Shown: positions 53,713-62,923, counted from the first letter of the stretch. The stretch: DNA of 64,000 nucleotides from Flagellimonas zhangzhouensis (GCF_900102925.1 NZ_FNKI01000001.1:434001-498000), one strand, 5' to 3'. The notes: generated by a model not told the origin, from the sequence alone. Translations and numbers: made by a program.

Positions 53713-54450
53713 TTAACGGTTTTCAATCTTGCTTTGAAGTGCAAAATATGCTCTTTTGGATGCTTTTTCCTCGGCCTTCTTTTTGGAGGTTGCCCGTGCC
53801 TTTGCCATTAAACGATCCCCAATGGAAAGTTTTACGGCAAAATGCTTGAGCTCATCCTTACCTGTGTCCTCGTACACATTGTAGTTGAAAGGCTTTTTCT
53901 GTTTTTGACACCATTCGATGACCAAACTTTTATAGCTGATTACCTTTCCTTCCAGCTGCTCAATATCTACATAAGGTTCTATTACCCTATTTTGAATAAA
54001 TTTTTCGCAATAGGTATAGCCTCTATCCAAATAAATGGCTCCAACCAAAGCTTCGAACACATTGCCGTGAATATTTTCTCCAAAATGGGTCTTGGGGATT
54101 CTACTTTCCACATATTTCAAAAGTCCCAAGTCCTTGCCCAATTCGTTCAAGTGCTTTCTACTTACGACTTTGGATCGCATCTTGGTCAAATAGCCTTCGT
54201 CCCCTTCGGGCACTTCATTGTATAGATGTCTTGAAATGATAGTTCCCAACATGGAATCTCCCAAAAACTCCAAACGTTCGTAGTTCATGGGGTTGCCATT
54301 GGCATCCTTTTGATTCATGGATCGGTGTAGAAAAGCTGTTTTGTAAACACTAAGATCTTTGGGCTTAAATCCAAGTATTCGTTTCATTCCCAAAAAAAAA
54401 TCCCCATCCGTGCTCGGATGGGAATTGAATATTTTTGAGGAGAGTTTCAT
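53713..54450 (-). CDS. rnc: ribonuclease III
   Basis: 245 residues. The RNase III signature NYERLEFLGDSMLGTIIS carries the catalytic acidic residues. VFEALVGAIYLDRGY is the second acidic set. A double-stranded RNA-binding domain follows (SYKSLVIEWCQKQKKPFNY to KKKAEEKASKRAYFAL). It processes rRNA and structured RNA. In a leftward run with fabF 9 bp upstream. Confidence 0.96.
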   Translation of the reverse strand: MKLSSKIFNSHPSTDGDFFLGMKRILGFKPKDLSVYKTAFLHRSMNQKDANGNPMNYERLEFLGDSMLGTIISRHLYNEVPEGDEGYLTKMRSKVVSRKHLNELGKDLGLLKYVESRIPKTHFGENIHGNVFEALVGAIYLDRGYTYCEKFIQNRVIEPYVDIEQLEGKVISYKSLVIEWCQKQKKPFNYNVYEDTGKDELKHFAVKLSIGDRLMAKARATSKKKAEEKASKRAYFALQSKIENR

Positions 54451-54459
54451 GTTACAAAA

Positions 54460-55710
54460 CTACCCTAATTTTTTGAAAAGCACACAAGCATTGTGTCCTC
54501 CAAAACCAAAAGTGTTACTCATGGCTACCTTCACCTCTCGCTTTTGAGCTTTGTTCAAGGTAAGGTTCAAAGAAGGGTCAATGTTTTCATCAACCACGGT
54601 ATGGTTAATGGTCGGTGGAACCAAACTGTGCTCCATCGCCAAAATAGAGGCTATTGCTTCAATGGCCCCAGCAGCACCCAACAAGTGTCCTGTCATGGAT
54701 TTTGTTGAGTTGATGTTAATGTTTGAGGCGTGATCCCCAAATACTTTAGAAATAGCCTTCAACTCAGCAACATCTCCTAATGGTGTAGAAGTTCCGTGGG
54801 TATTGATGGCGTCTACATCTTCTGGTTTCAGGCCAGCATTTTGCAAACAATTCTCCATCACTTTTACCACACCAATTCCTTCTGGGTGTGGTGCTGTCAT
54901 ATGGTAGGCATCACTGGAAAGTCCACCTCCTAATACTTCAGCATATATTTTGGCACCTCTTGCTTTTGCATGCTCATATTCTTCCAAAATCAAAGCTCCT
55001 CCACCTTCTCCCAATACAAAACCGTCGCGGGTTGCATCGAATGGCCTTGAAGCTGTTTCTGGACTTTCATTTCTGGTAGACAGGGCATGCATGGCGTTAA
55101 ACCCACCCATTCCTGCAATGGTTACCGCTGCCTCACTACCTCCGGTTACAATAACGTCACAATGTCCCAAACGGATATAGTTTAGGGCATCAATCATGGC
55201 ATTTGCCGAAGATGCACAAGCGGAAACGGTAGTATAGTTAGGCCCCATAAATCCATGTTTAATGGAAATATTACCTGGAGCAATGTCCGCAATCATTTTT
55301 GGAATGAAGAAGGGGTTGAACCTAGGAGTTCCGTCTCCTTGAGCATACCCGATCACTTCATTCTGGAAAGTTTCAAGACCTCCAATTCCTGCTCCCCAAA
55401 CTACACCGACCCTGAATTTGTCTACAACATCCAAGTCTATCCCTGAATCTGCAATCGCCTCATCGGAGGAAACCAGTGCATACTGGGCAAACCTGTCAAG
55501 TTTTCTGGCTTCTTTCCTATCGAAAAAATCGTTCGGATCGTACCCTTTTAACTCACAGGCAAACTTAGTCTTGAACTTTTCGGTATCGAAATACGTAATG
55601 GGGGCACAACCGCTTTTACCGGTCCGTAGTCCTTCCCAATAAGCTTCTAAATTGTTACCAATGGGGGTCAATGCTCCCATTCCGGTTACTACAACTCGCT
55701 TTAACTGCAT
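54460..55710 (-). CDS. fabF: beta-ketoacyl-ACP synthase II
   Basis: 416 residues of the condensing enzyme elongating fatty acids. The catalytic Cys is in TVSACASSANAM and the two His in AINTHGTSTPLGD and SMTGHLLGAAGA. The start ATG at 55710 opens with MQLKRVVVTGMGALTPIG. It lies between rnc and acpP; a perfect hairpin between acpP and this gene probably tunes their ratio. Confidence 0.97.
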   Translation of the reverse strand: MQLKRVVVTGMGALTPIGNNLEAYWEGLRTGKSGCAPITYFDTEKFKTKFACELKGYDPNDFFDRKEARKLDRFAQYALVSSDEAIADSGIDLDVVDKFRVGVVWGAGIGGLETFQNEVIGYAQGDGTPRFNPFFIPKMIADIAPGNISIKHGFMGPNYTTVSACASSANAMIDALNYIRLGHCDVIVTGGSEAAVTIAGMGGFNAMHALSTRNESPETASRPFDATRDGFVLGEGGGALILEEYEHAKARGAKIYAEVLGGGLSSDAYHMTAPHPEGIGVVKVMENCLQNAGLKPEDVDAINTHGTSTPLGDVAELKAISKVFGDHASNININSTKSMTGHLLGAAGAIEAIASILAMEHSLVPPTINHTVVDENIDPSLNLTLNKAQKREVKVAMSNTFGFGGHNACVLFKKLG

Positions 55711-55748
55711 TGAACTATTTTTTTACCCTTTAGGCCTAAATTAAAAAA

Positions 55749-55784
55749 AAATTATCCATGTGGTGGTTACCACATGGATAATTT
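55749..55784 (-). terminator. 16-bp perfect hairpin between acpP and fabF (partial terminator)
   Basis: Arms AAATTATCCATGTGGT / ACCACATGGATAATTT with a 4-nt loop, followed on the minus strand by a run of T. Some transcripts would stop after acpP, giving more carrier protein than synthase (inference). Confidence 0.8.
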
Positions 55785-55810
55785 AGAATCTTTGGCAATA
55801 TATCATAAAA

Positions 55811-56044
55811 TTACTTAGCTTCTTCAATGTAGCTAATGGCCTGACCTACAGTAGCAATGTTTTCTGCTTGGTCATCTGGTATTTGGATATCAAATTCTTT
55901 CTCAAACTCCATGATAAGTTCAACAGTGTCCAAGGAATCCGCTCCTAAATCGTTGGTAAAGCTAGCTTCTGCTACAACTTCATTCTCATCAACGCCTAGT
56001 TTATCAACAATGATAGCCTTTACTCTTGATGCAATGTCTGACAT
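55811..56044 (-). CDS. acpP: acyl carrier protein
   Basis: 77 residues, acidic. The Ser in [15 protein letters not shown] receives the phosphopantetheine arm. Carrier of acyl chains for fatty-acid and phospholipid synthesis. First gene of the run acpP-fabF-rnc, with an upstream -7 box. Confidence 0.97.
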   Translation of the reverse strand: MSDIASRVKAIIVDKLGVDENEVVAEASFTNDLGADSLDTVELIMEFEKEFDIQIPDDQAENIATVGQAISYIEEAK

Positions 56045-56076
56045 AATTATTGTGGTTTTAAAAATTTAATCGTTGG

Positions 56077-56084
56077 CAAAAATA
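56077..56084 (-). promoter_or_regulatory. acpP: -7 box of acpP
   Basis: The minus strand reads TATTTTTG, exact TAnnTTTG, about 33 bp before the ATG. Confidence 0.5.
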
Positions 56085-56205
56085 TAAAACTTTGGATTAA
56101 ATACACCATTTGTCGATAAAATGTGCTCCAAATAAAGCTACTTAAGATTCAGTATCTTACTTTAGCTTCCGAAAGTTAATCCAAAATCCCTTGATTTCCT
56201 AGCGG

Positions 56206-56769
56206 ATGAAACGAATTGTAATCTTTGCCTCTGGAAGTGGCTCAAATGCAGAAAATATCATCAATTATTTTGGTGACAACCCTACTATTGAAGTGGTTGC
56301 CTTGCTTACTAATAAAAGTACCGCCAAAGTTTTGGAACGCTGCGACCGCTTGGAGGTGCCTGCTTTTTATTTTAATAAAACTGCTTTCAAAAACTCTGAT
56401 GCTGTAGTGGACTTTTTAAAGAGCATGCAGACCGATTTAGTGGTTCTTGCAGGTTTTTTATGGAAAATCCCTTCCAATATTATAGCAGCTTTCCCAAATA
56501 AGATCATCAATATTCACCCTGCTCTCTTACCTAAATATGGTGGGAAAGGAATGTATGGAGAAAGGGTTCATCAAGCTGTTAAGGATAATAATGAGGTTGA
56601 AACGGGCATCACTATTCATTACGTAAACGAGAATTACGATGAAGGCGCTATCATTTTTCAAGCCAAAACCCAAGTGGATGGTTCCGATAATGCCGAAAGC
56701 ATTGCCCAAAAAGTACACCAATTGGAGTACGAGCACTTCCCAAAAGTGATAGAAAAACTCCTATCCTAA
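56206..56769 (+). CDS. purN: phosphoribosylglycinamide formyltransferase
   Basis: 187 residues. GAR transformylase of purine synthesis using 10-formyltetrahydrofolate. Features: FASGSGSNAENI, NIHPALLPKYGGKGMYG (active-site Asn-x-His), HYVNENYDEGAIIFQ with the catalytic Asp. The stop overlaps the RNase H start by one base. Divergent to acpP. Confidence 0.96.
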   Translation: MKRIVIFASGSGSNAENIINYFGDNPTIEVVALLTNKSTAKVLERCDRLEVPAFYFNKTAFKNSDAVVDFLKSMQTDLVVLAGFLWKIPSNIIAAFPNKIINIHPALLPKYGGKGMYGERVHQAVKDNNEVETGITIHYVNENYDEGAIIFQAKTQVDGSDNAESIAQKVHQLEYEHFPKVIEKLLS

Positions 56770-57404
56770 TGGCCAAAAAGAAAAAGTTTTATGTGGTTTG
56801 GCAGGGCAAGCACCCAGGAATTTTTGAATCGTGGGCCGATTGCAAAGCTCAAATAGAAGGATACAAAGGGGCGCAATACAAATCATTTTCAACTTTTGCC
56901 GACGCCAAAAAAGCCTACAATGGCAATTATTCAGATTATAAGGGAAAATCCAAAGGAAAATCGGAACTGAGCCAAGAGGAACTCCTTAAAATTGGCGACC
57001 CCAATTACAATTCCATTGCAGTAGATGCAGCTTCGAGTGGAAATCCTGGAAAAATGGAGTATCGAGGTGTTGACACCAAAAGCAAAAAAGTACTTTTCCA
57101 CCAAGGGCCTTTTGAAAAGGGCACCAGCAATGTAGGTGAGTTTTTAGCCTTGGTTCACGGATTGGCTTTCCTTAAACAGAAAAAGAGCAATCGAATCATT
57201 TATTCCGATTCAAGAATAGCCATTGGTTGGGTACGAAAAGGGAAATGTGGCACCAAATTGGAAAAGTCTGCTAAAAACGAAATCCTCTTCGAGCTTATCG
57301 AGCGCGCAGAAACCTGGCTAAAAAATAACAGATATACTACCCCGATAGTAAAATGGGAAACCAAAGCGTGGGGTGAAATTCCAGCCGATTTCGGACGTAA
57401 ATAG
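56769..57404 (+). CDS. rnhA: ribonuclease H1 with N-terminal viroplasmin domain
   Basis: 211 residues. The first 55 residues form the viroplasmin (hybrid-binding) domain: KFYVVWQGKHPGIFESWADC, then GAQYKSFSTFADAKKAYNG. The RNase H fold carries the catalytic set AVDAASSGNPGK (Asp), NVGEFLALVHGL (Glu), IYSDSRIAIGW (Asp) and ADFGRK (Asp). It removes RNA from RNA-DNA hybrids. Coupled to purN by a one-base overlap. Confidence 0.94.
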   Translation: MAKKKKFYVVWQGKHPGIFESWADCKAQIEGYKGAQYKSFSTFADAKKAYNGNYSDYKGKSKGKSELSQEELLKIGDPNYNSIAVDAASSGNPGKMEYRGVDTKSKKVLFHQGPFEKGTSNVGEFLALVHGLAFLKQKKSNRIIYSDSRIAIGWVRKGKCGTKLEKSAKNEILFELIERAETWLKNNRYTTPIVKWETKAWGEIPADFGRK

Positions 57405-57534
57405 AAAGCAGATACGAGTATTGAGCTAGGAGATATTAGCTTGAAATTGAACTATAATTTGCACTTAACACCTCATTTATTCCCCGATTTTCTTAAATCC
57501 TTTGTTAATGATTCCATTATGGAATTTCAAAGCG

Positions 57535-57542
57535 TATATTTG
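57535..57542 (+). promoter_or_regulatory. -7 box of the PfkB/purF unit
   Basis: TATATTTG, exact TAnnTTTG, 16 bp before the start at 57559. Confidence 0.5.
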
Positions 57543-57558
57543 CAGCAAAAATTAGGTA

Positions 57559-58485
57559 ATGGGCAATTTACTGATCGTGGGGACCATGGCATTCGACGCC
57601 ATTGAAACACCGTTCGGAAAAACAGGTAGAATCTTAGGGGGCGCTGGCACCTTTATAGGTTTGGCTGCATCTCAATTCAACGTAAAATCAGCCATTGTAT
57701 CTGTAGTGGGTGACGATTTTCCGCAATCCTACATGGATATTCTTCTTAATAAGAACATTGATCTATCTGGAGTAGAGGTTGTAAAAGGAGGAAAAACCTT
57801 TTTCTGGGAAGGTAAATACCATAACGATTTGAATTCTCGGGATACCTTAGCCACCGAATTGAACACTTTGGCCGATTTCAATCCTGTTGTACCTGCCGAT
57901 TTTACCAATGCTGAAATTGTGATGTTGGGCAATCTACACCCAAACATTCAATTGAGTGTAATTAATCAAATGGAAACACGACCAAAGCTTATCATTTTGG
58001 ATACCATGAATTTTTGGATGGACCATACTTGGGATGAGTTGATGAACGTAATTTCCAAAATTGATGTGCTTACCATTAATGATGAAGAGGCCAGACAAAT
58101 GACCAATGAATATTCCTTGGTGAAAGCGGCGGCCAAAATTCAGAAAATGGGACCAAGATATGTGGTGATCAAAAAAGGGGAACACGGAGCACTTTTGTTC
58201 CACAGAGAAAATATTTTCTTTGCCCCAGCACTTCCTTTGGAAGAGGTTTTTGATCCAACAGGTGCAGGAGACACCTTTGCGGGTGGTTTTGCGGGGTATT
58301 TGGCCGAAGCAGGATATGTTTCTTTTGAAAGCATGAAAAATGCCATTATCCATGGATCTAATCTAGCATCGTTTTGCGTAGAACGGTTCGGAACAGAACG
58401 GATGGTGGATCTGCAAAAAGATGAAGTCGAGGCCCGACTGGAACAATTTAAAGAATTGACACAGTTCAATATAGAATTAACGTAA
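57559..58485 (+). CDS. PfkB-family sugar/nucleoside kinase
   Basis: 308 residues. The N-terminal GRILGGAGTFIGLAASQF and the C-terminal DPTGAGDTFAGGFAGYLA signature with the catalytic Asp identify the family. The substrate is open: ribose, a nucleoside or another sugar. Its position directly before a PurF-type gene makes a role in supplying ribose phosphate or recycling nucleosides plausible. A short hairpin separates the two genes. Confidence 0.88.
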   Translation: MGNLLIVGTMAFDAIETPFGKTGRILGGAGTFIGLAASQFNVKSAIVSVVGDDFPQSYMDILLNKNIDLSGVEVVKGGKTFFWEGKYHNDLNSRDTLATELNTLADFNPVVPADFTNAEIVMLGNLHPNIQLSVINQMETRPKLIILDTMNFWMDHTWDELMNVISKIDVLTINDEEARQMTNEYSLVKAAAKIQKMGPRYVVIKKGEHGALLFHRENIFFAPALPLEEVFDPTGAGDTFAGGFAGYLAEAGYVSFESMKNAIIHGSNLASFCVERFGTERMVDLQKDEVEARLEQFKELTQFNIELT

Positions 58486-58491
58486 ATTTGC

Positions 58492-58517
58492 GCCCTGATT
58501 TTTCGGGGCTTTTTTTA
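58492..58517 (+). terminator. short hairpin between the PfkB kinase and purF-type genes
   Basis: Stem GCCCTGA / TCGGGGC with a 4-nt loop, then seven T. The next start codon is 11 bp downstream, so it may act as a partial terminator or attenuator rather than an operon end. Confidence 0.65.
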
Positions 58518-58528
58518 TTTGGTTTGTT

Positions 58529-60427
58529 ATGAGTGACGCTATTAAGCACGAATGCGGAATATCACTGATCCGTTTGCTTAAACCTCTAGAGTACTACAAG
58601 GAAAAATACGGTACGGCCTTTTATGGGGTGAATAAAATGTACCTATTAATGGAAAAACAGCACAACCGTGGACAGGATGGTGCTGGTTTTGCCAGTATAA
58701 AAATGGACATGGATCCAGGTGAGCGGTACATGAGCAGGGTACGATCTGCCAACCAGCAACCTATTCAAGATATTTTTGACCAAATCAACACCAGAATCAA
58801 TACCGCCTTGACCGAAAATCCAGGCCATGATGATGATGTGGCTTGGCAAAAAAAGAACATTCCCTATATCGGGGAGCTTTTGATGGGTCACGTGAGGTAT
58901 GGTACTTTTGGAAAGAACAGTATTGAAAGTGTACACCCCTTTTTAAGACAGAACAACTGGATGCACCGTAACCTTATCGTTGCGGGTAACTTCAACATGA
59001 CGAATGTTGATGAGCTGTTCGGTAATTTGGTGGAATTGGGTCAGCACCCTAAAGAAATGGCCGATACGGTGACCGTGATGGAAAAAATTGGTCACTTTTT
59101 GGATGATGCAGTTGCTAAATTGTACAAACAGATAAAAAAGGAAGGGTACAGTAAAAGAGAAGCTTCTCCAATAATTGCTGAGCGTTTAAACGTGGGCAAA
59201 ATATTGAAGAAAGCATCCAAAAACTGGGACGGCGGTTACACTATGGGTGGCCTTTTGGGCCATGGTGATGCTTTTGTGATGAGAGATCCTGCAGGAATCC
59301 GTCCAGCATATTATTACCAAGATGACGAGGTTGTCGTGGTAGCTTCTGAACGTCCTGTGATCCAAACCGTTTTCAATGTAAAGTTTGATGACGTAAAAGA
59401 ATTGGATCCTGGTCATGCTGTAATCATTAAGAAGAACGGTTCCGTTGCACTCAAAGAAATTTTGGAACCTACAGAGCGCAAAGCATGTTCTTTTGAGCGT
59501 ATTTACTTCTCAAGGGGTAGTGATAAAGAAATTTATCAAGAAAGAAAGAAATTGGGGAAATTGGTGTTTCCTCAAATTTTGGAATCCATTGATGGGGATT
59601 TGGAAAACTCGGTATTCTCCTATATTCCCAACACGGCCGAAACTTCTTTTTTTGGAATGGTGAAAGAGGCCCAGAATTACCTCAACAAGAAAAAAGAGGA
59701 ACAAATTTTGGAATTGGGCACAAACATTACCCGTGAAGAGCTTCATAAAATATTAGCGGTAAGGCCACGTATTGAAAAAGTTGCCATTAAAGATGCCAAG
59801 CTGAGAACCTTCATTACACAAGATAGCAGCCGTGATGATTTGGTGGCTCACGTTTATGATATTTCATACGGTTCTGTAAAACCGAACGACAATCTCGTAA
59901 TTATTGACGATAGTATTGTTCGTGGTACCACTTTGAAGCGAAGCATCCTTAAAATTCTAGATCGATTAAGTCCAAAGAAAATTGTAGTAGTTTCTTCTGC
60001 CCCACAAATTCGTTATCCCGATTGTTACGGAATAGACATGGCAAAATTGGAAGACTTTGTGGCTTTTAAAGCGGCTCAGGCATTACACGAAGACCATGGA
60101 ACAACGCATAAAATCAAAGAGATTTACGAAAAATGTTTGGCACAAGTTAAATCACATGACAAAGATGTGGTGAACTATGTTAAAGAATTCTATGCGCCCT
60201 TTACACCAGAGCAAATTTCCAAAAAGATTGGTGAGATTTTAAGCCCTGAAGGAATCAACGCAGAAGTTGAAATTATTTACCAAAGTGTGGAAGCTTTGCA
60301 CAAGGCTTGTCCAAAAAATCTTGGGGATTGGTATTTCACTGGAGACTACCCAACTCCAGGAGGTAACAGAGTGGTTAACAAGGCGTTCATTAACTTCTTC
60401 GAAGGTAAGAACGAGAGAGCATATTAA
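58529..60427 (+). CDS. purF: amidophosphoribosyltransferase (PurF type, long form)
   Basis: 632 residues, longer than the usual 470-510 by insertions in both halves. It makes 5-phosphoribosylamine from PRPP and glutamine. The glutaminase domain begins with Cys9 (HECGISLIRLL) after eight residues. Bacillus-type PurF is known to need a short propeptide removed to expose this Cys, and the form here looks the same. QHNRGQDGAGFAS and the GHVRYGTFG segment are conserved. The phosphoribosyltransferase part has the PRPP loop LVIIDDSIVRGTT. Flavobacteria can carry a second, shorter PurF in the purine operon, so this may be a paralogue. Confidence 0.9.
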   Translation: MSDAIKHECGISLIRLLKPLEYYKEKYGTAFYGVNKMYLLMEKQHNRGQDGAGFASIKMDMDPGERYMSRVRSANQQPIQDIFDQINTRINTALTENPGHDDDVAWQKKNIPYIGELLMGHVRYGTFGKNSIESVHPFLRQNNWMHRNLIVAGNFNMTNVDELFGNLVELGQHPKEMADTVTVMEKIGHFLDDAVAKLYKQIKKEGYSKREASPIIAERLNVGKILKKASKNWDGGYTMGGLLGHGDAFVMRDPAGIRPAYYYQDDEVVVVASERPVIQTVFNVKFDDVKELDPGHAVIIKKNGSVALKEILEPTERKACSFERIYFSRGSDKEIYQERKKLGKLVFPQILESIDGDLENSVFSYIPNTAETSFFGMVKEAQNYLNKKKEEQILELGTNITREELHKILAVRPRIEKVAIKDAKLRTFITQDSSRDDLVAHVYDISYGSVKPNDNLVIIDDSIVRGTTLKRSILKILDRLSPKKIVVVSSAPQIRYPDCYGIDMAKLEDFVAFKAAQALHEDHGTTHKIKEIYEKCLAQVKSHDKDVVNYVKEFYAPFTPEQISKKIGEILSPEGINAEVEIIYQSVEALHKACPKNLGDWYFTGDYPTPGGNRVVNKAFINFFEGKNERAY

Positions 60428-60449
60428 CATTTACTGACCTTTAGCTGAT

Positions 60450-60495
60450 CAATCCATGCAGTTCATCGATGAATCCTGTAGATTGGCGGCTTTTT
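60450..60495 (+). terminator. structured hairpin with T-run after the purF-type gene
   Basis: Pairings CAATC/GATTG (60450-60454 and 60481-60485), CAG/CTG and the perfect palindrome TTCATCGATGAA at 60462-60473 form one broken stem. TTTTT follows at 60491. Weak evidence. Confidence 0.35.
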
Positions 60496-60532
60496 ATACA
60501 ACGGCTTATACACCATTATACTTTAGTATTTG

Positions 60533-60603
60533 CCATAGCATAAGTAGGTTAAGTTCATGGTAAGATTTGGGGCAAAAAAGGTGGAAGCTATTCCACCTTT
60601 TTT
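60533..60603 (+). ncRNA. putative small RNA, copy A of a three-copy family
   Basis: A 40-nt core (60533-60572, beginning CCATAGCATAAGTAGGTTAA) runs into a Rho-independent terminator: stem GGTGGAA / TTCCACC, loop GCTA, then six T. A -7-like box TACTTTAG at 60519-60526 ends 6 nt upstream. The -33 region is weak. Within the core CCAT and ATGG can pair to close a loop of about 20 nt. No start codon gives a meaningful peptide. Compare copies B and C: the core is kept, the terminator differs. Confidence 0.7.
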
Positions 60604-60721
60604 ATTTTATAGCCGCCAAATCACATTATTTTCCCTGATAAACTTTTAATTAAAAACATTACTACGGAAAACACCTAGTTTTTTTAGGGTTTTCACCCAA
60701 TCCTAATTAAAATAAAGTTGT

Positions 60722-60863
60722 TAGTTTAGACGCAACACAATCCCCACTACTTGTTCAACGCAGCATAAACGTATTTGACCATAATGGTCATCTACAACAA
60801 GTTGCGGTGTAATTTTTAAAGATTCCCGCCCAAATCTAATTAAAAATTAAAATTGAACAAGTA
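60722..60863. promoter_or_regulatory. leader of the large lipoprotein gene with nested inverted repeats
   Basis: A box TAGTTTAG at 60722-60729 resembles the -7 boxes of the small RNA copies. The 15-nt palindrome TGACCATAATGGTCA (60776-60790) is nested within ACTTGTT (60749-60755) and AACAAGT (60796-60802). It could be an operator or a structured 5' leader of about 130 nt before the ATG at 60864. Confidence 0.4.
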
Positions 60864-62435
60864 ATGAAACGACTGCGTAACCTACTGCCAGTGTTGTTAG
60901 TGGCCATATTGGCCTACCAATGCACATCGGAAGAAACAGAAAACAACCAAACCGAAAACCTTGAAAAGGAAAAAGAACTAGAGATCGAAGAGATAGCATT
61001 CGAATCCTTTAGGCAAGAACCTTTTTATAGTGCCCTGAGCGACCATTTGGATTTTGAGCCAATCGATGGCAATACCTTAAAAGGAAAGAAGAAGCACAAG
61101 TTCAACATACACAAAAAGCACGTAAAGAAGATCAGCAAGAAAAGTGTGGACTATACCTCGTTCACTTTTTATATGACGGACGATGACCTGGAAGACCCCA
61201 CCATACTGCAGAACCTAATGGTGGTCAAACGAAAAAATGAACTTGAGGTATATCGTTTCTTTTATGGGGGTGCCGAAAAGGGAACTTTGCCACATGACTA
61301 CAACATGGCGCAGAACACCACCTTTGAAAAACTATTGGATTTTGACATGGACGAAATGGGATCGCTTGCCAGTAAGGAACCCTGCCTTATGGACGATCCA
61401 GATTGCAACGGGGGCGGAGGCAACAATGGAGGTGTCTATTGTTACAACGTTGAGGTCTATATAAGCTATGCTTGTTCTGGAAACGGTGCCACTGGCACGC
61501 ACTACCACGACAGCGACTGCAACTGTACCGATGGGAACGGCTCCTGTAGTTCGCCCTATACCGACTACCAAAATGAAATGTTCTGTACCAGTGATAGCAG
61601 TTCAAACGGTGCGGCCCAAGAGTATGTGTCCGAAAACAATTTTGGGGGCGGTGGCACAAGCTACACCTCGGAGGGCAGCGATATCCTTATCTCCTCCGTA
61701 GTGGAGAACAATATGCCCGAGGGAGCCGACCCTTTGGCCTATAAAATAGGGTTGAACACGGCAACTCCTGTATATAATTGGTTCATCGCTGCAAATAATG
61801 AGGCGTTTTACGAATTGGTCGGTGAATTTATGGAAATGAACGGATCTTCGGTGGAGACGAGGACGCTTGCCCAAAATGTGATCAACTCCAGGTATGCCCA
61901 TACCTGTGTTTCTCCGTTCCCCTTTGTAAAGTACCCCACGGGGAGCAACTACCATATCCTTTACCCAAAGTTGACCCAATATTTGAAAAGCCAACTGCCC
62001 AATGTGGCCAACATCCCAAAAATCACCAATGCCATACACCAGTTTACCCAACTGCCAATTAACCAAATACAAAATGATCTACAATGGGGCAAAGGGCCAG
62101 AGGTGCATATTGCACAATTGGATAACTACCCAGACTGCAATACATGTACAGAAGACACAGTAGGGTATTTTGACAAACCTGAAAATCCAAACAAAATTTT
62201 CCTTGACATTGACTATGTAGCCCAACTAGAAAATGGCACCCTTATTGAAAATGATAATGATGCGGCTATTTTCTTTTTAGGTACCACCATCCTACATGAG
62301 TATGTACATTATGGTGATTACAATAATGGATTTGATTATCCAGGGGAGGAAGGAAGAAAATTCGAAATTATGGTCTATGGCAATAATGTTCAGCCCGACA
62401 ATGCTAGATTAATTTTAAATAAAATAAACAATTAA
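60864..62435 (+). CDS. large lipoprotein with C-terminal HEYVH metallopeptidase-like domain, toxin-like
   Basis: 523 residues. A signal with a hydrophobic run ends in a loose lipobox (AYQC). An acidic and basic N-terminal region follows (residues 20-170), then a Gly/Cys/Asp-rich centre (residues about 174-275 with CNGGGGNNGG and repeated Cys). The last 100 residues (from about NTCTEDTVGYFDKP) contain TILHEYVHYGDYNNGFDYPG, a zinc-type HExxH helix, with GxxxD-type following sequence. Composition changes inside the gene: line 61381-61440 is 55% G+C, line 62221-62280 only 35%. That mosaic is what exchangeable C-terminal toxin domains show. Toxin function is inference; a secreted protease is the simpler alternative. 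Confidence 0.7.
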   Translation: MKRLRNLLPVLLVAILAYQCTSEETENNQTENLEKEKELEIEEIAFESFRQEPFYSALSDHLDFEPIDGNTLKGKKKHKFNIHKKHVKKISKKSVDYTSFTFYMTDDDLEDPTILQNLMVVKRKNELEVYRFFYGGAEKGTLPHDYNMAQNTTFEKLLDFDMDEMGSLASKEPCLMDDPDCNGGGGNNGGVYCYNVEVYISYACSGNGATGTHYHDSDCNCTDGNGSCSSPYTDYQNEMFCTSDSSSNGAAQEYVSENNFGGGGTSYTSEGSDILISSVVENNMPEGADPLAYKIGLNTATPVYNWFIAANNEAFYELVGEFMEMNGSSVETRTLAQNVINSRYAHTCVSPFPFVKYPTGSNYHILYPKLTQYLKSQLPNVANIPKITNAIHQFTQLPINQIQNDLQWGKGPEVHIAQLDNYPDCNTCTEDTVGYFDKPENPNKIFLDIDYVAQLENGTLIENDNDAAIFFLGTTILHEYVHYGDYNNGFDYPGEEGRKFEIMVYGNNVQPDNARLILNKINN

Positions 62436-62447
62436 CATAAATTTTTA

Positions 62448-62915
62448 ATGAACGTAAAATCATCATTATATCTATTATTGTTTTCCTTGTCCTTGATGGC
62501 TTGTAGGGAAAAATCTAGTAATGATTTAAAAAATGGAGCAATATCAAACGGCAAAAAAGAATGCTTAACAAAAGAAAAAAAAGAAGCTGTTGTTTCTGAA
62601 ATATTATACACCGACAATATCCAGAGATATCTTCACTTGGAATTAGCGGAAAGATTGCCCATTAGATTAGTAAAAAATGGGTTCATTTCAGATTTGTCAA
62701 CATTTAATTTATCACAAGGAGTTAAGGTTGAAATAGTTGATTCAATTCCTAAAAAGGAAACAAATCTTATTCTCTCAATCAAATTAGATTCATGTGAATG
62801 GAAAAAGGGTAGTTTTTACTTTTATAGCCCAATCGAAAATTCAGAAGTAAATGGTGAAATTATTTATAAAGACACTTCATTCACAATCAAAGTAATTAAA
62901 GATATAGAATTCTAA
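62448..62915 (+). CDS. small AT-rich lipoprotein, possible immunity protein
   Basis: 155 residues with a lipoprotein signal (lipobox LMAC). The mature part is Lys/Glu/Asn-rich with predicted beta strands (GVKVEIVDSIP, LILSIKLDSCEW, SEVNGEIIYKDTSFTIKVIK). It starts 12 bp after the large lipoprotein gene, has the same low G+C as that gene's last third, and its sequence is not recognised. A cognate immunity protein located where the toxin would act is suggested by position and composition only. Confidence 0.6.
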   Translation: MNVKSSLYLLLFSLSLMACREKSSNDLKNGAISNGKKECLTKEKKEAVVSEILYTDNIQRYLHLELAERLPIRLVKNGFISDLSTFNLSQGVKVEIVDSIPKKETNLILSIKLDSCEWKKGSFYFYSPIENSEVNGEIIYKDTSFTIKVIKDIEF

Positions 62916-62923
62916 ATTAAGCT

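Noticed and set aside
61332..61701. Overlapping frames on both strands within the Gly/Cys-rich centre of the large lipoprotein
   Set aside because: They result from the repetitive, GC-rich codons of that region.
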